Shown: one piece after another, positions 28,037-36,917 of the stretch
How the letters are laid out: every line of letters starts with the position of its first letter
Numbering within the stretch: position 1 is the stretch's first letter
Assembly: GCF_963422225.1 (NCBI RefSeq)
Contig: NZ_OY728607.1
Location: 248,001 to 312,000 of the forward strand
Length of the DNA: 64,000 nt
Source of the DNA: Candidatus Trichorickettsia mobilis
GTDB lineage: Bacteria; Pseudomonadota; Alphaproteobacteria; Rickettsiales; Rickettsiaceae
Direction: 5' to 3'
Program-made: the position numbers and the translations under genes
The notes under the pieces: generated by a model
Told to the model about the DNA's origin: nothing
What the model saw: only the letters and a program-made list of their open reading frames with translations
Databases searched by the model: none

Positions 28037-28726
28037 ATGCATAAACATAAGTCAAATGTCACCAAGTTACATAAGTCAAGAATTAAGAAAATAGCTTCTA
28101 CTGACATTAATATTGACGAAGAAGATCAGGAGATGGTACAAGAGGAAGTTTTTTCATTACCAAATACAATGAAGGTTAGATCAGTAGATGATAATAGCAG
28201 TGAGTCGCTAGCGGTTTCTGGTAATATTAGACTTCCTCATAAACTAAAGCATGAGAGTGAAGGAGGCGCGGAACCTCGACCAGCAGCGTATGTTTGTTTT
28301 GTTTCGGATTCGAGTACTACGCAAAAGCACAAATCATCTGCAGAAGTAGAGTTTGTGAGGAAATCTATTTTAAAATGTGATATTATAGAAGGCGTAAATA
28401 AAGTAGTTAATAATTATACGCAGGTTACTAATAATACTATTGATAAGCTAGTTGATGATGCAAATATAAATATATATTTTGCCAAAGAAGTATTGAGCGC
28501 TTGTACCACCATGTTTGATCATGCTATACAAGAAAATATGATTATTAGTAAAGATATGCTCCAATTGCGAGATGTTTCTGATGTACTAAATTTTCAACGT
28601 AAGGTTGTTAGTGAGAGTTTCAATAATTTTGCTGATTTATTTTTAAATATTAGTAATATTGGCCAAAATTTGATCAATAAAAAAATGGAAAATTCCGCAA
28701 GCTTTGTTGATAAACATATTAAATGA
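28037..28726 (+). CDS. Phasin-like helical protein carrying an in-frame palindromic insert
   Basis: The 229-residue protein has a basic N-terminus and a C-terminal helical region (about 130-229; NNYTQVTNNTIDKLVDD, DMLQLRDVSDVLNFQRKVVS) with the residue pattern of phasin-like proteins, which coat polyhydroxyalkanoate granules. The resemblance is moderate. Residues of about 65-110 are encoded by a 136-bp palindromic element (28230-28365) plus its TA duplication, adding 46 codons without a stop. The inserted peptide, GGAEPRPAAYVCFVSDSS, is unrelated to the rest. The insertion lies in a polar, probably disordered linker and so may be tolerated. AGAAGG precedes the ATG. Confidence 0.6.
   Translation: MHKHKSNVTKLHKSRIKKIASTDINIDEEDQEMVQEEVFSLPNTMKVRSVDDNSSESLAVSGNIRLPHKLKHESEGGAEPRPAAYVCFVSDSSTTQKHKSSAEVEFVRKSILKCDIIEGVNKVVNNYTQVTNNTIDKLVDDANINIYFAKEVLSACTTMFDHAIQENMIISKDMLQLRDVSDVLNFQRKVVSESFNNFADLFLNISNIGQNLINKKMENSASFVDKHIK
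28230..28365 (-). repeat. In-gene palindromic MITE-like element, reverse orientation
   Basis: The element is flanked by TA (28228-28229 and 28366-28367). Its ends (GACTTCCTCATAAACT and AGTTTGTGAGGAAATC) are a degenerate version of the 906-bp IS termini. The interior is the reverse complement of the copies at 34951 and 44080. Element plus TA is 138 bp, or 46 codons, and the frame stays open. Confidence 0.85.
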
Positions 28727-28735
28727 TTTAAAAGA

Positions 28736-28960
28736 GTGTTCGCGGAAATCTACGCGTCAAATTAAGGAAAAGAGACGATATAACCGTCATTGCTTCGACC
28801 ATAAATGGTTTGAGCTGAGGACTGGGTGGGATCTGCTTCATTTCCTTAACTTGATGCGTAGACTCAAGCAAGACGAGTCTTAATTTAATTGGCAACTGGT
28901 GTTAATTAGAGTATAGATGCAAACAAAACGTTGACTAGACCTCTTGTATTTTTATATTTC
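28736..28960. repeat. Mosaic of degraded palindromic repeats
   Basis: Pieces of the CGTCATTGC family, a TTAATTTGACGCGTAG-like inverted repeat (28756-28865) and a half copy of the AATTGGCAACTGG family (28881-28907) lie between the phasin-like gene and tlc. The rest of 28727-29107 has no gene; it is AT-rich and should hold the tlc promoter. Confidence 0.55.
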
Positions 28961-29107
28961 AAGTAAAATTTTATTCTAATAGACTGCTATTATCATAAGA
29001 TTTGCCTTAAAATATAAAAATATCATCTTGATGTTGTATTTACATCTATCCTCATGGCTAATTATGCTATAACATTCGTGGACTAATAAATATTTTTCTT
29101 TGTATAT

Positions 29108-30625
29108 ATGTCAACGAGCACACTTAAAAAAAAATTTTTTGCCACCTTTAAAGAGGTAATATGGCCAATAGAAAAAGGAGAAATGAGGCTCTTTTTACCT
29201 ATGGCGTTAATGATGTTGTGTGTGCTATTTAATTTTGCTGCGCTTAGATCGTTGAAAGATGGTTTGGTAGTACCGGAGGTAGGGGCGGAAGCAATAAGTT
29301 TTCTTAAATTATGGCTTGTATTGCCGTCGTCCGTGATATTTACTATAGTTTATGCTAAACTGAGTAATATCTTTAGTTTTGAGCGTGTTTTTTATATAGT
29401 GATAACTATTTTTTTGTGTATTTTTTTGTTATTTGCATATTTGCTTTATCCTAATCAAGCTTCTTATCATCCAGATGCTGCTTTAATTCATAAATTAGCC
29501 TTGCACTATTCAAATCTAAAGTGGTTTATACAAATAGCTGGCAAATGGAGCTATGCTTTAATGTATATATTTTCTGAATTGTGGAGCGTGGTAATAATTA
29601 ATCTGATGTTTTGGCAATTTGCTAATCATATTTTTGATACTGCTCAAGCAAAGCGCTTTTACCCAATTCTGGGGATGGTTGGTAATTTTGGTTTGATTCT
29701 TGCTGGTAATGTGTTAATGACTTTCTCAGATGTTGCCGAAGTATTGGATTACACGACCCCAGAGTACCAGATGCAATGTCAAAAAATGCTGCAGCCAATA
29801 ATATTATCAATAGTTTTTGCCGGCATTGCTGCAATGATTTTATTTAAGATTATTAATAGCATCATCTTAAAAGAAGAAGGTTTTCGTGATAAATTTCATC
29901 GGGTAACAGAAGATAGTAAGACTAGGCTTTCTTTAATTGAAAGTATTAGATTAATAATGAATTCCAGGTATATATGCCATATCGTAGTTTTGGTACTATG
30001 CTATGGTTTAGTAATTAATTTATTAGAGGGACCGTGGAAAGCAAAATTACGGGAATGTTATCCAAATACTATTGAGTATGTTAATTTTATGGGGCAATTC
30101 AATATTTATATGGGAATTGCTAGTATTACATTTATGATTATCGGTAGCAATGTTTTGCGGAAATTGAGCTGGATTACGGCCGCTTTATTTACCCCAGCAA
30201 TGATTTTTATTACTGGTACAATATTTTTTACTTTTATAATTTTTGCCAAAGAAATTACTATTTGGGATATTACAGTAAATCCAGTTTTTGCGGCAGTAAT
30301 AGTTGGAGCAATACAAAATATTTTAAGTAAATCGACAAAATATTCCTTATTTGATTCTACCAAGGAGATGGCTTATATTCCTTTATCTCTTGAGTTGCGT
30401 ACTAAAGGAAAAGCAACTGCTGAGATCATAGGCCTTAAGTTTGGTAAATCTTTAGGTGCTTTTGTACAGTCTGGTATTTTTATAATACTACCGATGGCCA
30501 GCTTTAACTCAATATCATTTTATTTGATGATTATTTTTATGATATTTATTGTAATTTGGGTTCGGAGTGTAATTAGTTTAAATAAAGAATATCTGGCAGT
30601 ATGTAATACCAATCATTATAATTAA
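29108..30625 (+). CDS. tlc: ATP/ADP translocase (Tlc/NTT family)
   Basis: The 505-residue protein has about 12 membrane segments and the family's opening pattern: EKGEMRLFLPMALMM, then FAALRSLKDGLVVPEVGAE, with the Lys-Asp pair needed for nucleotide transport. DSTKEMAYIPLS and KGKATAEIIGLKFGKS near residues 415-450 are also diagnostic. Such carriers import host ATP in exchange for ADP, or import other nucleotides, in obligate intracellular bacteria. Rickettsiae usually have several paralogues. Which one this is, and its exact substrate, cannot be told here. This gene is the strongest single marker of an energy-parasitic lifestyle in the window. Confidence 0.95.
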   Translation: MSTSTLKKKFFATFKEVIWPIEKGEMRLFLPMALMMLCVLFNFAALRSLKDGLVVPEVGAEAISFLKLWLVLPSSVIFTIVYAKLSNIFSFERVFYIVITIFLCIFLLFAYLLYPNQASYHPDAALIHKLALHYSNLKWFIQIAGKWSYALMYIFSELWSVVIINLMFWQFANHIFDTAQAKRFYPILGMVGNFGLILAGNVLMTFSDVAEVLDYTTPEYQMQCQKMLQPIILSIVFAGIAAMILFKIINSIILKEEGFRDKFHRVTEDSKTRLSLIESIRLIMNSRYICHIVVLVLCYGLVINLLEGPWKAKLRECYPNTIEYVNFMGQFNIYMGIASITFMIIGSNVLRKLSWITAALFTPAMIFITGTIFFTFIIFAKEITIWDITVNPVFAAVIVGAIQNILSKSTKYSLFDSTKEMAYIPLSLELRTKGKATAEIIGLKFGKSLGAFVQSGIFIILPMASFNSISFYLMIIFMIFIVIWVRSVISLNKEYLAVCNTNHYN

Positions 30626-30733
30626 CTATCACGTTGTCAAACTTCATTACTTGCGATGCTCACGTACTCGAGTGTACGCTGCGCTTCTTGACCTTTGTTT
30701 TACTAGTGCTAGTTTAATTCTAATGATTGGTAT
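30607..30733. repeat. Palindromic repeat with ACCAATCATTATAATTAA ends
   Basis: TACCAATCATTATAATTAA at the left pairs with TTTAATTCTAATGATTGGTA at the right. An inner stretch carries a TGCTCACGTACTCGAGTGTACGC palindrome. It overlaps the last codons of tlc and could act as its terminator. Confidence 0.7.
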
Positions 30734-30805
30734 CGGCTGATTTTGTTGTGTGTAGTATGGAAACAAAGAGTGCTGTGATTTTATACAGTTTATTAAGAGG
30801 TAGCT

Positions 30806-32497
30806 TTGTATAGAAGTTCTTATTTAAAAAGATTCTTAAAATATTGTTTTTGGACAATATGTTCTTTAGTTATAGTTTATAGCTTAACTTGGTTTGTATC
30901 GCTTAATCTAATTTCAGCTTCTATAAACAGGCAATATGCTAATCAGCAAATAAATATAGTTGAGCCAAGCCATGGCTTGGAATATTATATAAAATTTGAT
31001 AAAGTGATTCCGGTTGGATATCCTTTTAAAATTGCGATTAAATTTATAAATTGGAATGAAGAAGGTAAGTCTAATAAAATTGAATATAAAGATCCTCTTA
31101 TCATTGGCTATGATTTGCTTAAAAACAGAATATTTATTCATTTTGCTGGTGAAATCAATGCCTGGTATAAACCCGTACAATCTAAATTTGGATCAAAAAT
31201 TGTCATAGGTGATTCTTATAATAGTTTTAGATTACCATTTAGTAGTAAATTAATAAAAACTATTGCAAATAAAAACAATTGGTTTGAAATTATAAATTTT
31301 ATCAAAGATTTTGAATCGAGATTATCAACCGTACAAATTTTTGATTTAGTAGATAATGAAAGATTATATGATGCTGATTATCAACTGATTAAATTATTTT
31401 TTAGTAAAAAGAAGTTTTACACCAGTTTAGAAGATTTCTTACAACATATACCACAAAGACTTGATATTACATACTCTACAAAAGTTAATCATGCAATTTC
31501 CGGCAGAAGATTTGCTCCAGAAAATTTGCTGCATAATTTTATATTGCCTTTTGCGTTTAATGGTGAGAGTAAAATTTATATAACAACTGAAGCTACAAAT
31601 TTTACTGATCTAAAGAATGATTTAGTCATAGGTGTAACTTATGCTCCAGACGATTCAGTGGTGCATAAATTCAAGCCTAATATATTTTATAAACATAAGC
31701 ATGATGGTGTTAATACTGATCTAATTGTAAATTGTGATGTAAATCTTGCTTTGAAAACCGGATTCTTTGATGGAGTGTTTGAATTATTGAAATATGTTAT
31801 TGTCAATATTCCTACTAATCCTATGACTACTATATTTAAAGTTTGGTTAGAATATACCGTTGATAATAAAGATAAATTTAAATTAGGAATATTAGAAAAT
31901 AGAGAGTACAATTTTGATTTAGATTTTTCTTTTGCTCGTCGGAAAGATGATTTGCAGTTGCAGATTAATAATTTTAGTATAACTTCTGGTAGAAGTAGCA
32001 TCCGCCTTACTAATGAGAGCATAATCAAAGCTGGCATAGAATCTGATAAAAATTGGCATAGTAAAGGTTTAGGCGTTATTAATAATTATCAGAAGGTCGT
32101 AGATTTATTATTAGAGAATGCTTATGTATTCAAAAAATTTGGTGGAGAGACGGAAGCTAGTAGATTATTATATTCTGATACAGCAAAGCATTTTTTGAAA
32201 ACTATTTCTGATTATCCTGATTCCACATCAGATGACTTAAGTTTAGAATATAATTTCAATTCTAATAATTTAATCAAAAGCAAAATTGGTAATACGGAAT
32301 TAGGAAAAATTAAACTCTTGTACTATCTGGCTTTATATAGAAAAACAGTTGAGCAAATTAAAGCTGGAGATAATATTTTAGATAAAATGAGAGAATTTGC
32401 GCCGGAACTAGACCAAGATCAAAAACAGTTTTTAGAACAATTAATGCTTAAGCCATTTGAATTGAAACAGGATACTTGGCAGCAACTTATTGAGTAA
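30806..32497 (+). CDS. Membrane-anchored protein of unknown function
   Basis: The 563-residue protein starts at TTG with AAGAGGT six bases upstream. A single N-terminal membrane helix (residues 14-35, FWTICSLVIVYSLTWFV) is followed by a long beta-rich extracytoplasmic region with strands ending in aromatic residues. The overall design resembles DUF2125/AsmA-like periplasmic proteins of alphaproteobacteria, but this is a weak match. No Cys or catalytic motif is seen. It lies between tlc and ispB in the same direction. A role in envelope lipid handling is conceivable only by analogy. Confidence 0.65.
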   Translation: MYRSSYLKRFLKYCFWTICSLVIVYSLTWFVSLNLISASINRQYANQQINIVEPSHGLEYYIKFDKVIPVGYPFKIAIKFINWNEEGKSNKIEYKDPLIIGYDLLKNRIFIHFAGEINAWYKPVQSKFGSKIVIGDSYNSFRLPFSSKLIKTIANKNNWFEIINFIKDFESRLSTVQIFDLVDNERLYDADYQLIKLFFSKKKFYTSLEDFLQHIPQRLDITYSTKVNHAISGRRFAPENLLHNFILPFAFNGESKIYITTEATNFTDLKNDLVIGVTYAPDDSVVHKFKPNIFYKHKHDGVNTDLIVNCDVNLALKTGFFDGVFELLKYVIVNIPTNPMTTIFKVWLEYTVDNKDKFKLGILENREYNFDLDFSFARRKDDLQLQINNFSITSGRSSIRLTNESIIKAGIESDKNWHSKGLGVINNYQKVVDLLLENAYVFKKFGGETEASRLLYSDTAKHFLKTISDYPDSTSDDLSLEYNFNSNNLIKSKIGNTELGKIKLLYYLALYRKTVEQIKAGDNILDKMREFAPELDQDQKQFLEQLMLKPFELKQDTWQQLIE

Positions 32498-32653
32498 ACA
32501 GATACTTGTTGACTGACCGACGCTATATATATCAAGATCTTTAATGTTTATGTAAGGCTGTTTGCACTTCCTAAGGTTCTATTGTTTTCGGCACTTGTTT
32601 GATGTTAGTCTTTAACTACTCACACTCTTTATCATTTTCATGGAGCATATAAT

Positions 32654-33637
32654 TTGGGCCTTATTCGAGATATCCAGAAAAATTTAACTGAAGATCTTAG
32701 CGCTATGAATGATATAATAGCAAGCTATTTAGTAGCGCGAGAAGAATTAGTAGCTTTGGTAGGTAAGTACTTAATTGATGGTGGTGGTAAAAGAATCAGG
32801 CCGTTACTTACTATATTATCCAGTAAAATGTTTGAGTATAGTGGAGAGAATCATATTCGGCTTGCGGCTGCAGTTGAGTTTATCCATACAGCTACTTTAT
32901 TACATGATGATGTGGTAGACGAGAGCACAGTGCGTAGATTTAAACCGACAGCCAATGTGATCTGGGGTAGTAAGTCTAGTATTCTGGTTGGTGATTTCTT
33001 GTTTAGTCAGTCTTTTAAATTAATGGTTGAGACTAGGTCGATTGCAGCAATGCAGTCATTATCAAAAGCTTCGGCTATTATTGCTGAAGGAGAAGTAGCA
33101 CAGTTAGTAAAACTAAAAGAAAGGCGCTTAATTACTATAGAAGAATATCAAGGAGTAATCGCTGCGAAAACCGCTGAGCTATTTGCAGCTGCTTGCGAAG
33201 TTGGAGCTATTATTGCTGATCAGCCATTAGCGAACTGTAAGATTTTATGGAATTTTGGAATGGTGTTAGGTAATATTTTTCAAATTATTGATGATTTACT
33301 TGATTATTTTGGTAGTGAACAAGAGATTGGCAAGAATATTGCTGATGATTTTTTAGAGGGTAAAGTTACTTTACCGCTAATTTTACTTTATGATAGTTTA
33401 GTGCCAGAAGAGCAGGCTAAGTTAGTAGCGATGATTGAGAATGATAACAGATCTTGGGATGATTTTTTATTAATCAAGAAATTATTAGACCAATATGCTA
33501 TAAAAGAGCAGATAATGGTCTATTTGGAGTCTTTAAAGCTTGAAGCACATTCCTGGTTAAAGCAAATTAGTGTTACTAATATATATAAGGATTATTTAGC
33601 TGATTTAGTTGAGTTTACTGTAAACCGGTCATTTTAA
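32654..33637 (+). CDS. ispB: Polyprenyl (octaprenyl) diphosphate synthase
   Basis: The 327-residue protein is a trans-prenyltransferase with the first aspartate-rich motif in LLHDDVVDES (about 82-90), GGKRIRPLL near residue 40, and the second aspartate-rich motif in QIIDDLLDYFGS (about 209-220). It makes the long isoprenoid tail of ubiquinone. It uses a TTG start (ATAATTTGGGCC) preceded by a GGAG at 32641-32645. Since Rickettsiales generally lack isoprenoid precursor synthesis, it would use host-derived IPP/DMAPP (family knowledge). It is followed by a repeat and ctaA. Confidence 0.92.
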   Translation: MGLIRDIQKNLTEDLSAMNDIIASYLVAREELVALVGKYLIDGGGKRIRPLLTILSSKMFEYSGENHIRLAAAVEFIHTATLLHDDVVDESTVRRFKPTANVIWGSKSSILVGDFLFSQSFKLMVETRSIAAMQSLSKASAIIAEGEVAQLVKLKERRLITIEEYQGVIAAKTAELFAAACEVGAIIADQPLANCKILWNFGMVLGNIFQIIDDLLDYFGSEQEIGKNIADDFLEGKVTLPLILLYDSLVPEEQAKLVAMIENDNRSWDDFLLIKKLLDQYAIKEQIMVYLESLKLEAHSWLKQISVTNIYKDYLADLVEFTVNRSF

Positions 33638-33697
33638 TTATATTTATCAATGCTATTACTACTTAATCGACATCAAAAGAATTATTTAATAATTGTG

Positions 33698-33883
33698 AGC
33701 GTTCACGAGTTTTTAAGTTTGAACGTTAGTATATCACATACAAGGTGTCATCACGAGGAGTCGTTAGACTCTGTGGTGATCCAGAAATCAGCTAGAGTGA
33801 GGAGAAGCGTACCTTATCAAGACTGGATTGCTTTGATTTTTAATAAAATCTCGCAATGACGATTTTTTCTAAAAACCGTGAAT
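33698..33883. repeat. Palindromic repeat overlapping the ctaA start
   Basis: The left end is GCGTTCACGAGTTTTTAAG; the right end is CTTTTTC/TTTTTTCTAAAAACCGTGAA with a CTCGCAATGACG module inside. Close relatives are at 49631-49782 and, more distantly, 39854-40034 and 46874-47069. The ATG used by ctaA (33856) is the ATG of the module GCAATGACG. Confidence 0.8.
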
Positions 33884-34890
33884 ACTCACTAATAATTTGG
33901 TTAAGCATATGCTCTTTGATGGTAATCTTAATGATTTTTCTTGGAGGGTTAACCAGGCTAACCAACTCTGGGTTGTCGATAGTAGAATGGCAACCAATTT
34001 CAGGAATTATACCACCGCTAACTGACAACCATTGGTTAGAAGAATTTGCTAAATATCAGCGCTCTCCAGAATATTTACAACTTAATAATAGTATGAGTCT
34101 AGCCGAATTTAAATTTATTTTTTGGTTAGAATTTGTTCATCGGCTAGCTGGAAGAGTAACCGGATTAGTATATTTATTGCCTTTATTATATTTTTATCGA
34201 CAAGGAATAATTGCTAGAACCACTAAAGTGTATCTAATAATATTATTATTATTTGCTGTTCAAGGGTTTATTGGCTGGTATATGGTAAAAAGTGGTTTAG
34301 AGAAGATGCCTTATGTTAGTCATTTTAGGTTAGCATTACATTTAATTATAGCTTTTATAATTTATACTTTATTATTTTGGCAGTTAATGATTAATGCTTG
34401 CAAAAATAAAATGCTTTTGCCTGGAGTTAATTTACAACCACTTAAATTATTATGCGGGTTATCACTAGCGATGATGTATTTGCAAATTATTATTGGCGGA
34501 CTGACAGCCGGCCTTGATGCTGGTTTAGTCTATAACAGTTTTCCACTAATGGGGACAAAATTTATTGCAGAAGAAATCAGCATAAGTGCTGTTGGTTTTG
34601 AAAGTCTTAATGATCCGGTATTTGTTCAGTTCTTGCATAGAAGTTGTGCATATTTAATCATGGTAATAGTGAGTATAATTATTATTAAGTTGTGTTATAT
34701 AAATAATTCCAAGTTACGTATAATTAATTACTGTATAATATTAGCTTTGTTATTGCAGGTTCTTGTTGGCGTTCTAACGATTATATACGCTGTTCCTATC
34801 ACCCTAGCTTTGATTCATCAAATTGGAGCTGTTATATTGTTATCTTGTTTATTGTGGTGTTATTATAGTATTAGTAGTTATAACAGCTAA
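33856..34890 (+). CDS. ctaA: Heme A synthase (COX15/CtaA type)
   Basis: The 344-residue protein has eight membrane segments and the four heme-ligand histidine regions: FVHRLAGRVTG, FRLALHL, FLHRSCAY and LIHQIGA. GGLTRLTNSGLSIVEWQP near the first helix is diagnostic. It converts heme O to heme A for cytochrome c oxidase, in the inner membrane. The first nine codons (MTIFSKNRE) come from the repeat that precedes the gene, and the next in-frame ATG is inside the first membrane helix. The repeat insertion has therefore apparently replaced the original start region. Confidence 0.93.
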   Translation: MTIFSKNREYSLIIWLSICSLMVILMIFLGGLTRLTNSGLSIVEWQPISGIIPPLTDNHWLEEFAKYQRSPEYLQLNNSMSLAEFKFIFWLEFVHRLAGRVTGLVYLLPLLYFYRQGIIARTTKVYLIILLLFAVQGFIGWYMVKSGLEKMPYVSHFRLALHLIIAFIIYTLLFWQLMINACKNKMLLPGVNLQPLKLLCGLSLAMMYLQIIIGGLTAGLDAGLVYNSFPLMGTKFIAEEISISAVGFESLNDPVFVQFLHRSCAYLIMVIVSIIIIKLCYINNSKLRIINYCIILALLLQVLVGVLTIIYAVPITLALIHQIGAVILLSCLLWCYYSISSYNS

Positions 34891-34950
34891 GCTCTGCTTA
34901 TACGAGCTACTGTGGTATTTTCCACGATTGTGAATCGCTTGCAATCAATA

Positions 34951-35093
34951 GACCTCTTTCGAAACTCTACATTCTGTGGATGATTTGTACGTCGATCCGG
35001 TACTCGAATCCTCACGCACCAAAAAGTGCGCTGCGGGTCGAGGTTCCATGTCTCCTTCAAATCCTCTCCCTTCGCTGAGTTTCGAAAGAGGTC
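34951..35093 (+). repeat. Intergenic MITE-like palindromic element with IS5-type ends
   Basis: The element is 143 bp with TA on each side (34949-34950 and 35094-35095). Its 17-bp ends GACCTCTTTCGAAACTC match the 906-bp IS termini for 16 bases. The interior encodes DDLYVDPVLES in one frame, as in the in-gene copy at 44080. It has no transposase. Confidence 0.9.
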
Positions 35094-36011
35094 TAATTTT
35101 TGATGAAATTTTTTGCAAAAAGAGAAAAATGGTTGATTTTTTCTGCAAAGAATTCACACGCTATTAATTAATTGTTAATTTATCCTTATGTGTTATACGA
35201 AGGTAACAATCTTATTCAAGAGAGTTTGATGGCAGAAGAATCAGAGTTAGAGAAAAAGAAGAAATCATGGCAGGGCATTCAGAATGCGTTGGATAGTGTA
35301 CTTTCTGGGAAAACTGATAGTTTATTAGGTAGTATAATCAAAGACTTTACTCCGAATGAAACTACTGGCAAAGCTCCAGGTATAAGTTTCGGTTCTATCT
35401 GGAAAGCCATAAAATTTGCTGTTACTCATCCTATAGATACCTTTAACATGATAAAATTAGCGCGATCAGATCCAGCAATTTATAAAGACCCGGATTTTCA
35501 GAAAGAGGTATTAGGAAACCAAAAATTATGGGATAAGGTCAAAGAAAAAGCTGATGGTTTACCTGCAGTTGGCAAAATGTTGGATGGATTTGGAATTAAA
35601 GAATTTAGTAAAGATGGTATCTTAGATCAAAATGGACTTAAAAATATTGGTGCTGCTCTAAAAAATGAAGAAACCTTAAAAGATATCAAAAATATTGCGC
35701 TTAATGCAATTTCACCTAATGCCGATTTCATGAAGATTACCTCGGATGGTCTAGGGTTATTAGCTAAAGACCCAAATATGACACAGTACTTGAAGAATAA
35801 TGGTAAAGCAATCGGTGAATATACAACAGCTAAGTTGACTACTGTCGCTCAAACGGATGTTACAAGAACTCTTGACAATATATCCAAGGATGCTAAATAC
35901 TCTTCAGCACAAACTCTGTTGCAAGGTAACCCAGGACTTAAAAATCAGTTTACTCAAATAATAGCCAATAATCTTGCCTATCCTGAACAAAAACAGGTTT
36001 TTGATACAATA

Positions 36012-36917
36012 GACCTCTTTCGAAACTCATTTACCAAGCTCCCAATTATATAAACCAGCAATTAAATTGAACCTAAGACCAAATCTTTTGCGTCTATTTC
36101 GATATTTATCAGCAATTATTTTAAAACGCTTTAACATACCGATAACATTTTCATTTAATACTCTGTCACTTGCTAAACTTCTATTATTTTTCTTATCTTC
36201 TTTAGTTAAAGCATTCTTTTTACTCTTTTTCTTTGGTAGCTCAGAATTTGTATGAATCTTCTGTAAGCCTTGATAACCAGTATCAGTAATCACTTTAACC
36301 TCAGGCAGTATATGGGTTCTTGATTCTTTAAATAATTTAAAATCATGACGCTTACCATTGGAAAAAGAAGTGCATATGACTCGTTTGCTTTTCTTATCTA
36401 CTACTATTTGAGTCTTTAACGTATGTCTTTTCTTTTTACCTGAGTAATAGTATTTCTGTTTTTTTGGGGTCGCTCTATAGGGCTTTCTGTAGCATCTATT
36501 AAAACTAATTCATACTCCATACCGCTTTTAACTAGAGCCTTCTTACCTGGAAGAGCAAAATCCGGATGTTTTATTAGAGTGTCTTCAACAAAACGAATTG
36601 TTTTAAATGCACTGCTTTCGCTAACTCCATAATTCTTAGCTATATGAAAATAGGTACGGTATTCCCTTAAATATTCAAGTGTCATTAATAGGCTGTCTTC
36701 CATACTAAGACTAGCTCTTCTGCCACCTTGGTACCTCCTATTTATTTGTTTCTCTGTCTTTAAAATCCCTACCATCTTTTCAAATGTACTATTTCTTACC
36801 CCTGTTAATCTTCTAAAATGCTCTTCCGATAAAATGCTTAAATTTTTATATCTCATATAGTTCTAAATTAAGTAAATTCGACTTTATAACATATTTAGTC
36901 CAGTTTCGAAAGAGGTC
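36012..36917 (-). mobile_element. 906-bp IS5-type element, copy 2 (intact)
   Basis: TA duplication is at 36010-36011 and 36918-36919, with inverted ends GACCTCTTTCGAAACT. It is uninterrupted and carries a complete two-frame transposase, so it could be active and could also mobilise the short elements with related ends. Confidence 0.93.
36027..36856 (-). CDS. IS5-type transposase with -1 frameshift at A AAA AAC
   Basis: The first frame (36856-36416) holds the DNA-binding region and LIDATESP with the first catalytic Asp. The second frame follows through YYYSGKKKRHTLKTQIVVD, ITDTGYQGLQKI (second Asp) and RVLNENVIGMLKRFKII (Glu region) to the stop at 36027. The join is at seven A (36459-36465 on the + strand as T), where codons CAA AAA AAC form the classical A AAA AAC heptamer. 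The other copy preserves it exactly. The full product is about 276 residues. Confidence 0.88.

Noticed and set aside
33650..33859. Rightward 69-codon frame before ctaA
   Set aside because: It is made of a palindromic repeat and the composition is not protein-like.
35172..35228. TTG 35172 as start of the large repeat protein
   Set aside because: ATG 35229 has an AAGAGAG ribosome binding site at good spacing; the upstream residues (LIYPYVLYEG) do not resemble the rest.
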